This document shows, piece by piece, positions 54,770 through 64,000 of a DNA stretch of 64,000 bases. Positions within the stretch are counted from its first letter, which is position 1. Every line of letters starts with the position of its first letter. The stretch is taken from the NCBI GenBank assembly GCA_016081115.2, contig JABTTQ020003032.1:62001-126000 (forward strand). The letters run 5' to 3'. The notes under the pieces were generated by a model. That model saw only the letters and a list, made by a program, of their open reading frames with translations, had not been told where the DNA came from and did not search any database. Origin of the DNA: Rehmannia glutinosa. Lineage: Eukaryota; Streptophyta; Magnoliopsida; Lamiales; Orobanchaceae. A program made the position numbers and the translations under genes.

Positions 54770-56140
54770 TGTTAGGTGTGAAAACACTCACCTAATCTAC
54801 CACAAGTGCATGGTTGTTAAGTTTTAATATAGTGTAATGAGTAGGGTTGTCGTATCCACAGGAATGTGTGTGTAAGTACCAAATATAAACTACCTATGCT
54901 ATATCCGACTAATCAATAGTAGATGGATTTCTCAATTTATCTATATCTAACAACAACTTGATGTAATTAATTAAAATATAAACATCTAAATCTATGGGAG
55001 AATGAATTCTAGAGGTTTGGTTCACCTAGTTTTCTCTTATGTTATCAATATAGTTTATCAATCACAATTTATCAATTTATAAGCCAAAATTCCTCCACTA
55101 ATCATTTCCTCTCAAGTGTCAAATGATTGTAGATTTCAATTAAGATATCAATATCTTCATAAAGATCACAAATTAAAACCTTAACATAATCCATGAATCT
55201 CAATAAATGGCTTCAAAGGTTTCAAAAAAATTCTCAATTCTATGAAATTAGAGGTTATGCTATTTCAAGGACATATATTGAATTACTTTTCTCAAGTATC
55301 AAATCAAATACACCCAACAATCTAAATTATTGATCAAGTAATTTAGAAGCAATTAATCAAAATAGCATAAATAAATTGAAGCATATAGATTGATAAACCA
55401 CAATCTCAAAACATAAGTTCAAACTTAAGTTACATCAACCTCTATAATTAAACAGTTTTTAGCTCATGATGAAAATAGAAAGATCAGAATAAAATGATAA
55501 TACATCTCAAATGATTAACAAGAAGAAACAAAGAAGGAATTAAAGATTAAAGAAGAATCTTATCTATTTTTAGATGATAGATGTCTTCCATCTTCTTCCC
55601 CAACGCTTCCTTGTGTCTTGTTGGTGTTTTCTCTTCCCCGTGTGTTCTAGATCCTTATTTCACGCCCCCAAGGTGGTTATTTGTAGTGCCCCCTCATCTA
55701 AGATATGAAAATGAGTTTTTCCTAGTTTTGTCCACCCATAGGCACGTGGCGCTAGGAACGGGTGTTGCAGCGCCTTCCCACAAATCGCCACTACTCAATT
55801 TTGTGGTAGGCTGCGGCATCCATTTATGGCACTACAACACCATCTAAAGTTTAGAATTTGCTTTTGGAGTCTTCATAAAAGTTGTAGTCCTATCTCTTAG
55901 ATTTTCATAGCCACTTGAATCACCAATATCAATTTTGTAGAAATAATCATGGCAAAATACTAAACCCTAGCAAATCTCGGGAAATTTCGCGTGTTTGTGT
56001 GTTTCTTGAGGTCAATCCCCTTGTTGTTTGATCATTCATACTTTTCCGACACACGACTCATTACTATGACTCTACGACAATTACCTTACAATTAGCTTAT
56101 CATTCGGTAACATATCCGAAATGGGTGATTAAAACGCGTT
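54770..56140. repeat. Unclassified LTR-like repeat
   Basis: Non-coding AT-rich sequence beginning TGTTAGGTGTGAAAACACTC with a TGTCGTATCCACAGG motif common in plant gypsy LTRs. No PBS or PPT placed. It ends where Athila protease resumes. Confidence 0.35.
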
Positions 56141-56440
56141 TTGGTAAGGGTAGACAAATTCATCTTTCTAGCGAGACTTTATTGTGTTGGAAATGGAAAA
56201 AGATCGGGAGATCCCACTCATTTTGGGAAGGCCATTCTTAGCACAGGTAGAGCATTAATTGATGTGCAAAAAGGTGAGTTAACATTGAGGGTAAATGATG
56301 AACACATATTATTTTCGATTTATAAAGCTATGCAATTCCATGAAAAAGTCGAACATTGCAACATAATTGATATACTAACACCATGCATGGAGGTGAGTTT
56401 GAACAGGGTTGTGATGAAGACACGTTGGAATGGTGTTTGA
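56141..56440 (+). pseudogene. Athila protease C-terminal part
   Basis: Frames together show the VDKFIF segment, then ILGRPFLSTGRALIDVQKGE (56203-56275), the conserved end of the gypsy retropepsin. The catalytic DSG/DLGA part is missing, lost at the junction with the composite insertion. Confidence 0.75.
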
Positions 56441-56899
56441 CCCACTCACAAGAGACGAAAGGTATATGTTTTGATATTAATGAAAATTTTGATTATGTGC
56501 TTGTCTTAGACTTCGCGGAGAAGAAAATCGGGAGAAGTACACAAGACATTTCCCACGGTTGAGTGGGCCATCCAATAGGCTACTTCCTACGTAGACAATA
56601 CATACGACTATGTGCATCTACGCGAATCAATCGGCAGCAAGAAGAGGATAGAACACACGACCGTGTGAGCTTACATGGTCGGGCCGTGCGATTTGTCTAT
56701 AAAGATGAAAATTCACACGGTCATGTGGGGCTACATGACCCGTGTGCGATTTGCTTCTTCGACCCCAAGTCCAACGGATGAGCTCTTGGCTTTCTTAGAA
56801 CGTAAACCTCTTCAGGACCACCTCCAATATGTATTCTTGGCGAAAAACGAGACCTCCGGTAATAGTTTCTTCTTCCCTTACTTCAAATCAACTGGATAA
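56441..56899 (+). other. Athila protease-RT linker with CACACGGTC palindromes
   Basis: About 56655-56760 contains repeated CACACGACCGTGTG/CACACGGTCATGTG motifs, the same type seen in the 3' LTR (63050-63240). Frames are open but low in recognised content. Confidence 0.45.
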
Positions 56900-58300
56900 A
56901 TGCTTAGAGTCTTAAGGAAACATAAAAGCGCTATCGGTTGGTCTTTTCGATTTAAAAGGTATAAGTCCCTCGATTTGCATGTATAAAATAAGAATAGAAG
57001 ATGATTGTAAACCTTATATGCAACACCAATGTAGACTTAACCCAATTATGCAAGAGGTCGTTAGGAAAGAAGTTCTTAAATGGTTAAATAATGGAATCAT
57101 ATTTTCAAATTTTGATAGCAATTGGGTTAGTCCGTTACAAGTCGTGCAAAGAAAGAGGGGATCACAATAGTAAAAAATGAAATCAAGAAATTATAGCCAC
57201 TAGGGTAGTTACGGGTTGGTGTATTTGCATTGATTATCAAAAGTTAAACGCAACAACTCATAAAGATCACTTCCTCCTTTATGAAACAAATGCTAGATCG
57301 CCTTTGTAGGTTACGAGTATTATTGTTTCTTGGATGGGTACTCGGGGTATAATCGGTCGTGATTGCTCCGGGGACCAAGAAAAGACAGACATTTATATGT
57401 CTTTATGGTGTTTTCACATTCAGCAGACTACCATTTGGGTTATGCAATGCACCCGCAACTTTTCAAAGATGTATGATGGCGATATTCCATGGCATGACTG
57501 AGGATATAATGGAAGTCTTAAAGGATGACTTCGATTTTTGGTAGTTCATTTGATCATTGCTTGCATAATCTAACCCTTGTTTTGCAGAGGTGCGATGAGA
57601 CGAACTTAGTGTTGAATTGGGAAAAGTGCCATTTTATGGTACGAGATGGTATTGTACTCAGTCATCGTGTTTGCTATACAGGTTTAGAAGTTGACCGAGC
57701 AAAGGTGGCATCAATTGAGAAGCTTCCACCTCCAAAGAATGAGAAAGCGGTGAGGAGTTTTTTTGGGACATGCGGGTTTTTACGGACCATTTATTCGTGA
57801 TTTTTCAAAAATAACTAAACTCCTTTCCCATTTGCTTGAAAAAGATGTACCTTTTGCTTTCACCCCGATTATTTGTAGGCTTTTGAAACATTGAAAAAGG
57901 CTCGTGAGTACACCAATTTTGATTACACCCGATTGGAGTTAGCCATTTGAAATAATGTGTGATGCAAGCGACTATGCAATATGAGCCGCATTAGGACCAA
58001 AACGAGAAGCTTTTTCGTGTTATTTACTATGCAAGTCGTACATTGGATCCAAAGACATCAATATTACACCACAACGAAAAAAGAATTACTTGCGGTGGTG
58101 TCCGCATTTGATAAATTTTGGGCATACTTAATTGGGACAAAGACAATAGTCCATATGGACCACGCGGTCAAATACCTATTCGCAAAGAAGGATGTCAAAC
58201 CAAGGCTCATTCGATGGATACTCTTGTTACAAGATTTTGACATCGAAATTCAGGATCGGAAAGGATGCGAGAACATGGTAGGCGATCGCCTCTCATGACC
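56900..58300 (+). pseudogene. Athila reverse transcriptase and RNase H
   Basis: RT blocks: DCKPYMQHQCRLNP and NPIMQEVVRKEVLKWL (57005-57090), WVSPLQVV (57124-57147), FSRLPFGLCNAPATFQRCM (57421-57475) and the active-site Asp pair in KDDF (about 57522-57535, normally MDDF). Then NLVLNWEKCHFMV and RSFFGTCGF. RNase H: CDASDYAI (57961-57985), TTKKELLAVVSAFDKF and DRKGCENMVGDRLS (58250-58298). Stops and shifts at about 57170, 57545 and 57800 inactivate it. Confidence 0.85.
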
Positions 58301-58581
58301 CGAGCAAATGGCTAACAAGAACACAAAAGGCACAACCATCAAAGAAACATTCCCGGACGAGTTAATTACGATGGCCAAAATAACCATCCCCTGATACGAT
58401 GATATTGTAAATTTTAGTAACCGGTTCAACCACTGTGATATCACAGATCATGCAAAGAAGAATTTTTTTCATGATGTGAGATATTTTTTGTGGGATGAAC
58501 CTTTATTATTTAAAAGATGTGCGATTCGTTATTAGGAGATGTGTACCTCAAGAAGAATGGGCAAGCATTCGGAGCAATGCA
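58301..58581 (+). pseudogene. Athila integrase N-terminal fragment
   Basis: Segments matching the region before the zinc-binding domain: FLWDEPLLFKR at about 58487-58520 and following. Cut by the solo LTR at 58582. Confidence 0.65.
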
Positions 58582-60135
58582 TGTAGGTCCCAAGGGTGTG
58601 AGTGTAAGGTTTAGAAGGGGGTTGAATAAACCTTACCAACTTTTCACTTTTGGTCCTTTTTAAAATTGAGTTGACACTATACTGTTTGTGTCTTGGTGGA
58701 TGACCAATTTAGTTAATCAAGATAGTTAGTCACTCAACGGACTCAACCGAGTTGTTGATAGAATAACTTCGGTGATAGATTTGAATTAGCTCAATGTGGT
58801 TTGTTTTATTGGAAGACTTAACACCCTTAAGTTTGGTTTAGTTATGATTTAGTACTTGGTTTTAGTACTTAGAGATTATCGAGTTGGATAGCAAATATGT
58901 CATTAATTAAACAAATAAGATGCAGGAATTAAAGTCTTTGAAATGTAAATGACACGATAAGTTTTTATAGAGGTTCGAAGATGGGGTAATTCTTCTACTC
59001 CTCTCTTCTCCAACTCCCCGGAGGAATCCACTAAGTATTGATCAAGATACGAGTGGTAAATAGCCCGCACGCAAGTCTTGATCACACAAAGTGACTTGAT
59101 CCTTTGGGACTCGATCGAGATGCCTTGGTCACTCACGGTGGCTTCTCGTCCGACTCGCCTTCTTCACGCAGGCGGGCTTACTTTGCTACTACAACTCACT
59201 TGCTCAAGCTCTTAGGATTTGATCACGAAGCCCTCTAAAAACTCGAGATTGGTTCGACCTTGAACCTTCCTACAATCCTTCGTGGAATGTAGACCCCTTG
59301 ATTCTTCAAATGTTTCCTCTTCAACCGATTGAAGTTGTCTTTCCTTCACAGTGAGTGTTGGATTGATTTCTTCGTAATGTAGACTTGAGGATTGAACTTG
59401 AATAACTTGAGAGTAATTTTTGGTTGATTCAATGTTAGCTTGAATGTTCGTGGTTCGTTTTTTTTTTTTTTTCTCGAGTGATTCTCGGCCTTTTATAGTG
59501 ATCTTTCAAAAATTTGTCCGTTGAAGAGATAGGCTTATTTTTGAAAGTCAATTGTGGTCGTTGGCTTGTCTTGTTGCGATCCTGGAATTGCCACTTCCTC
59601 GTATGAATTATTCTTGACTTTTCGATGAGCCGACATGGTGTAGTGCTTCCCATTGGTTTATTTCCCTTGCACGCTTCGAGCACTCCGAGAAAGGTAGCAT
59701 GGAGATATTACTTGTTTAAGTAATTCTCTTGATTTTCGCGGCAACGGATCTCTTTTGATTATCTCGACTTGATCGCATTTCCTTGATTTCCCAGGTGACT
59801 TAGAGTCGACTTCCAATCATTAAATGACTCTTTCCGTCACTTCAACCAGAGACTTGACTATCTTGAGTTGACTTGACCGATGCTTTACTGGTGAATCTCG
59901 ATTGCACCTTGATCGATTTCCCGTCTTCTCTTCTTTTGCCAAACTCAAATTGTCTCGCAATGAGTCTTCCTACTAGTCTCTAGTTGTCTTCTTGCATGTT
60001 TGGGCATAGCGACTTAACTCGGCTTGACCAACCCTATTTGTTACAATGTAGTTTACAACAAAAAATGGGGTGCCAACTTCCTATTCTAAGTTTTACATGG
60101 CATTCATCAAAATCTAAACAATAAATTTCCCAACA
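58582..60135 (-). repeat. Solo LTR of family D, copy 2
   Basis: On the minus strand it runs from TGTTGGGAAATTTATTG (60135) to GGGACCTACA (58582). Flanks are ATGCA and ATGCC, a 4/5 target duplication. CTATAAAAGG at 59498-59489 is a TATA-like site. No PBS or PPT adjoins it, and the integrase sequence resumes directly after it. This supports a solo LTR formed by recombination. Confidence 0.75.
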
Positions 60136-61220
60136 ATGCCATTCATCACCATGTGGAGGTCACTTTGGCCCAACACGATGCGGCTAAGGTATTAAAGTCC
60201 GGTTTCTTTTGGCCTTCTATTTTCCAAGATTGCCAAAAGTTTATTTTTGATGCGATAGGTGTCAACGTATGAGAGGAGACACGAGATGCCATTGACTAAT
60301 ATAATAGAAGTGGAATTGTTCGATGTTTGGGGTATAGATTTCATGGGACCATTTCAGTTTCAAATGGGTACATTTACATTCACCTTAAAGTGGACTATAT
60401 ATCCAAATGGGTGGAAGCAATCCCTACTAAAACAAATGATACCAGGATTGTGTTGAAATTATTTCAAAGAAATATCTTCACAAGGTTTGGCACTCCACGA
60501 GCCCTTATTAGTAATGGATGATCTCGCTTATGCAATAAATTGTTTAATAATATGATGGAGAAATATGGAGTGAGACATCGAGTGGCCGCCACCTACTATC
60601 CATGATTAAATGGGCTAACCAAGGTTTCAAATAGGGAGATTAAACAGATCTTAGAAAAGACAGATAGTACAAATCGGAAAGATTGGGCTTTAAAACTTGA
60701 TGATGCTTTATGGGCTTATCATACGGCATACAAAAACCCTTTTGATATGCCTCCGTATCAATTAGTTTTTGGGAAGTCATGCCACCTTACGGTGGAATTA
60801 GAACATAAGGCAATTTGGGCGAGTAAAAAGCTTTGACATGACGGTAGTAGGAGAGAGAAGAAAATTGCAAATAAGCGAATTAGAGGAATTTCACCAAGAT
60901 GCATATGAGAATGCCCAAATTTACAAAGATCGCATAAAAAGATAGCATGACAAGAGAATTTTAAGAAGAGAGTTTTTACCCAGGGCAAGTGGTACTTTTA
61001 TATAATTCCAGATTGAAATCTTTTCCTGGTAAACTTAAATCAAGATGGTCGGGTTCGTTTGTCACTAAAAAGGTCCTATCACCGTAAGTAGTTATTGAAC
61101 TACTAGCAAAGGATGGTCGAGCCTTCATAGTGAATGGGCAAAGAGTTAAACATTATTATGAGCAAGAAACGCAGCAACAAATTTCGACCATCGACTTGAT
61201 CGAGCCATAAGACAATTAAG
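60136..61220 (+). pseudogene. Athila integrase, core and C-terminal parts
   Basis: CHHC-linker remnants (60150-60260), RRHEMPLTNIIEVELFDVWG, then the core with first Asp in GIDFMGPF (60332-60355), SKWVEAIPTKTND and FTRFGTPRALISNG (60480-60520). The second catalytic Asp of the usual SDG is Asn here. The Glu in NREIKQIL (about 60633) remains. WALKLDDALWAYHTAYKNPF and YQLVFGKSCHLTVELEH follow. Stops at about 60520, 60606 and 60835. Confidence 0.85.
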
Positions 61221-62801
61221 AGTCCGATGAAGACATAAAACTTAGCGCTTGTTCGGAGGCAACCCGATATCCGATCACTTTGTAAGTAATTTATTTTACG
61301 CATTCCTCTTTATTTTAATAATTTCATCATATGTTCGGGATGAAGCATATTTTAAGTTTGGGGGAGTTGTCAAGAATGCGTAAGTAAGTATTGTTGCATT
61401 GTATTTAGGATTGTATGTAGGGCATGAAATTTGCATTAAAAAATTAAAAATATTCGATTTGTTTAGGAATTTTTGATTTTTTGTTTTTATTATTTTAGCA
61501 TGTTTATCATTTAGCACATTTAATTGCTTTTGTGTGATTTAGAATCAAAAATTCAAAAAAGTACAAAAAGCTTCCGCATGATTTTACTATGAACATTTGA
61601 TTTTATAAGATGAAATATTTTTGTGAATAATGTGATGAATTATTGAGGAGATATCTTTTACTTGTTTGGCATTGATTGAGAAAATTGGGTATTTGAGCAT
61701 GATGCAAAAAAAATAAGCTCGTGAGCTTTTGTGCTCAGAATCGCTTTCATATTATGCAGTCTTATTTTTCTTGATTGTCTCATTCATGAATGTTAGAATT
61801 TTCTAGAACTTGCTTTGGTATCTTCATTGAAACCATGTGTGTGTGCAATTTTTGAAAATAATTTAAGACCATCTTTGTTTAGCCTACTTAGCCTAAAAAG
61901 CCTACTTATGAACTCATGATTCCCTAGTTAGTCACTTTGAGATGAAACGCGTTTTATTGTTAGCCACGTTTTGATCTTTAAAATTGAAAGATGATTTTTA
62001 TCCCTAAAACTACTTGAGCTTATAAAAGATGAATAGTTTGAGAGAGATGTGGTGAAATTGTGAAAAATGGAGAATGATGGCAAAATAATGAGGGATGGGC
62101 GTGCTTAGGTAAATGAAAGAATGATGAAGCTCGAAAAAGAAAACTAATTTACGAAAAAGAAAAAAATCGATCATGAGAAGAAAAGAAAAGAAAAGAAAAA
62201 ATTTCTGAAACTTTTGAAAAATAAAAATAAAAATTGAGAGCTTGAGGCTAAAGAAAAGAAAGAAGGCAAAAGGGCCAAAGAATGAAAAAGATGAAAAAAG
62301 GTGGAGTTGAGTTGAAAAAAGAAAATATATTGAAAGAATGATTTTTAGATGAAATTGGGTTGGTGAGTTGAAAGTACGTGTACTCAAATTCTATTTGCTC
62401 AAGTCAAGTCACTTAATCCAAAATTTTCTTACCCTTACCAAAGAGCCTACATTACAACCAAATGAAAAGTCTTTTTTGATTCATAAATTGTGCACACTAA
62501 AGTGGTAGAGATGTTAGACGATTTGCAAGCTTATGGTAGTTCTACATTCATTGAATTGAGTTGAGCGTATACACGCCCTAATACTTTGAGAGTTGAGTGA
62601 TACACTACTTCTTGTGAGTCGCGATGTCAAGTACCGAAAGAGTATTGATTATGCTAAACTTGTGATTGATGATTTCAAGATAATGAATTGCATGGTTTAC
62701 TTGAATATGGAGTCGAATCAGATTGAATGTCTATAGTGTTCTTGTGTGTTCTTTGTACCCCTTGAGATTATTTTTCTTAATTTGCTCGAGGACGAGCAAT
62801 G
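61221..62801 (+). other. Athila 3' non-coding region
   Basis: No env ORF. A first purine tract AAGTTTGGGGGAG lies at about 61355-61367. 62150-62345 is a purine-rich stretch with AAAAGAAAAGAAAAG. The region ends with CTCGAGGACGAGCAATGG, a sequence commonly found just before the PPT in this lineage. Confidence 0.6.
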
Positions 62802-62818
62802 GTTTAAGTTTGGGGATT
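62802..62818 (+). promoter_or_regulatory. Athila polypurine tract
   Basis: TTTAAGTTTGGGGATTT-type tract directly before the LTR start TGATACGTG at 62820. Confidence 0.75.
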
Positions 62819-62819
62819 T

Positions 62820-63933
62820 TGATACGTGTAAAATATATGTGCATTTATGAGATTAAATGATATACAATTTATACATTTGCACGCATAATTAATGTATTTT
62901 ACTTGGTTTCCTTAGAAAGGCATGATAATGCGTATTCTTATAACGTTTACAGAAACGCGGCTTAAACAAAAAGATATCGTTATAAGGTCGGACAAGATTG
63001 AAGAATGCAAAGAGAAGATTGAATACACGAAGAAAATAGAAGAACTAATCACACGGTCGACCGTGTGAGACTCACACGCCCAAGTGAAATGTCCCCGCGT
63101 GTTTTTACACATTCATGCAACTTGTTCAATGGTAGAATTTCGAGAGACACATCACACGACCAGACCGTGTGGAAGGCACACGACCATGTGGTTTGTTCGG
63201 AGCAAAAACAAAGACCAAAATAAGTTACACGACCGACCGTAGTGCGATTTGTCCTATGGCTGATTTTTGTTTCCTTTTCCTTCGTAACTCTACAAGTGAT
63301 CTCTAAAGCACCTATATAAAGGGACCAAGGCCTTGGACGAATTATCAAGTCATTACATCTCGAAAATACATCAAAATACACTAGGATTACAAAAATTTAT
63401 AGTATTCTCGAGATAGGAAGGCTAATCTACGAAAAGCACCACAAGGCCTCTCGCATCTACTAAGCATAAGAGTTTTGAAGGCTTGGAGAGAAGATTCATC
63501 CCGACAAAAAGGGTTCTATCTTTCTTAGTTTAGATCTCTTGTTTGTACTTAAACGATGTCAAACTATTTGATTTCAATGTTGTCCGTGAATTTGCTATCA
63601 AATATGTTGGGCTAATCATTTTGATCTAGGGCATAATCAAAACGTGGATTCATGTTAAATCTATATTTATTGTTTTCTTAATTGATTTATGTGTTCTATT
63701 ATATGAATTCGAAAGTTTAATTCTTGTAGGTTATTTGGCCAATAATTTGCATGTCATATTTGTTAGTTCATAATTCGGAGATGTGTTCTAACAAACAAAA
63801 ATCGAATTCAGACCTAAACGGGCATAGAGTCATGAGGCTTATAACTGTTTGTGGGGAGTTCTTCAATTCAAAGATCTTTTGAGAGTTAATATTAATTGTT
63901 GAGTATGGAAGCTAGCAATTGGTATTAATCAAT
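62820..63933 (+). repeat. Athila 3' LTR, truncated by insertion
   Basis: Starts TGATACGTGTAAAATATATG, the usual Athila/Tat LTR start. It contains CACACGGTCGACCGTGTG (about 63052-63069) and related imperfect palindromes to 63240, and a possible TATA-like CTATATAAAGGG at 63311-63322. Interrupted at 63934 by a D-family repeat. Confidence 0.75.
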
Positions 63934-64000
63934 TGTAGGTCCCAAGGGGTGTGAGTGTAAGGTTTAGAAGGGGGGTTGAATAAACCTTACCAACTTTTCA
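63934..64000. repeat. D-family repeat, copy 3 (runs off the window)
   Basis: TGTAGGTCCCAAGGGGTGTG onward is nearly identical to the start of 58582-60135, in the same orientation. Confidence 0.7.

Larger units (their letters stand above)
40123..63933 (+). mobile_element. Decayed Athila-type Ty3/gypsy element, interrupted
   Basis: Plus-strand element in the order gag (40570-41929), protease (56141-56440), RT/RNase H (56900-58300), integrase (58301-58581 and 60136-61220), non-coding 3' region, PPT (62802-62818) and 3' LTR (from 62820). Integrase downstream of RNase H is the gypsy order. It is broken by the composite insertion at 41930-56140, the solo LTR at 58582-60135 and another LTR-like insertion at 63934. 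All domains have stops or frameshifts. Confidence 0.8.

Noticed and set aside
62010..62387. Phe/Ser-rich 125-residue minus-strand ORF
   Set aside because: Translation of an AAAAG-rich low-complexity stretch in the Athila 3' region.

Overview
This window is nuclear DNA from a flowering plant, almost certainly a eudicot. It is AT-rich and dominated by Ty1/copia and Ty3/gypsy (Athila-type) LTR retrotransposons, tRNA-derived SINEs, inverted-repeat elements and one mitochondrial insertion. It holds only one intact host gene, an O-methyltransferase with one intron. That protein resembles small-molecule (flavonoid-type) O-methyltransferases of asterids such as the mint family; the order is a guess.

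Layout. (1) 1-20889: an old copia element on the minus strand, 'O', runs off the left edge. It keeps Gag, protease, integrase and RT/RNase H remnants and a 5' LTR at 19519-20889. Two related plus-strand copia elements are nested in it: A (629-8108, inside RT) and B (11040-18739, inside gag). B has a perfect 5-bp target duplication (GATGC) and A a near-perfect one. A and B have gag, PBS, PPT and LTRs but no protease or integrase, so they look non-autonomous. (2) 20890-21330: 5' end of another copia element. (3) 21930-25820: a large inverted-repeat structure with about 1-kb arms. (4) 26000-31440: hAT-like MITE remnants, a SINE, a copia LTR end, a degenerate tandem array and a 1.2-kb element with terminal inverted repeats. 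(5) 31625-32096: mitochondrial cob fragment (NUMT). (6) 32097-37780: no gene recognised; one 5S rRNA-like stretch at about 34098-34176. (7) 37787-39407: the O-methyltransferase gene, minus strand, with a SINE just upstream. (8) 40120-63933: one decayed Athila element on the plus strand, broken by a large insertion (41930 to about 56140) and by a solo LTR (58582-60135). Inside the large insertion lie a third copia derivative, 'C', in tandem duplication, an env-like ORF and unidentified minus-strand ORFs.

The observation I rate highest is in the transcribed part of all seven copia LTRs. Each carries a row of six to nine small perfect hairpins sharing a loop core (N)TGG(T/A). The stem sequences differ between hairpins and between copies but stay paired, and the last hairpin overlaps the AATAAA poly(A) signal. 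Paired changes argue for a selected RNA structure at both ends of the retroelement transcript. The second observation is that A, B and C share the same replacement of protease/integrase by AT-rich DNA that includes a misplaced copy of the RT-RNase H boundary.
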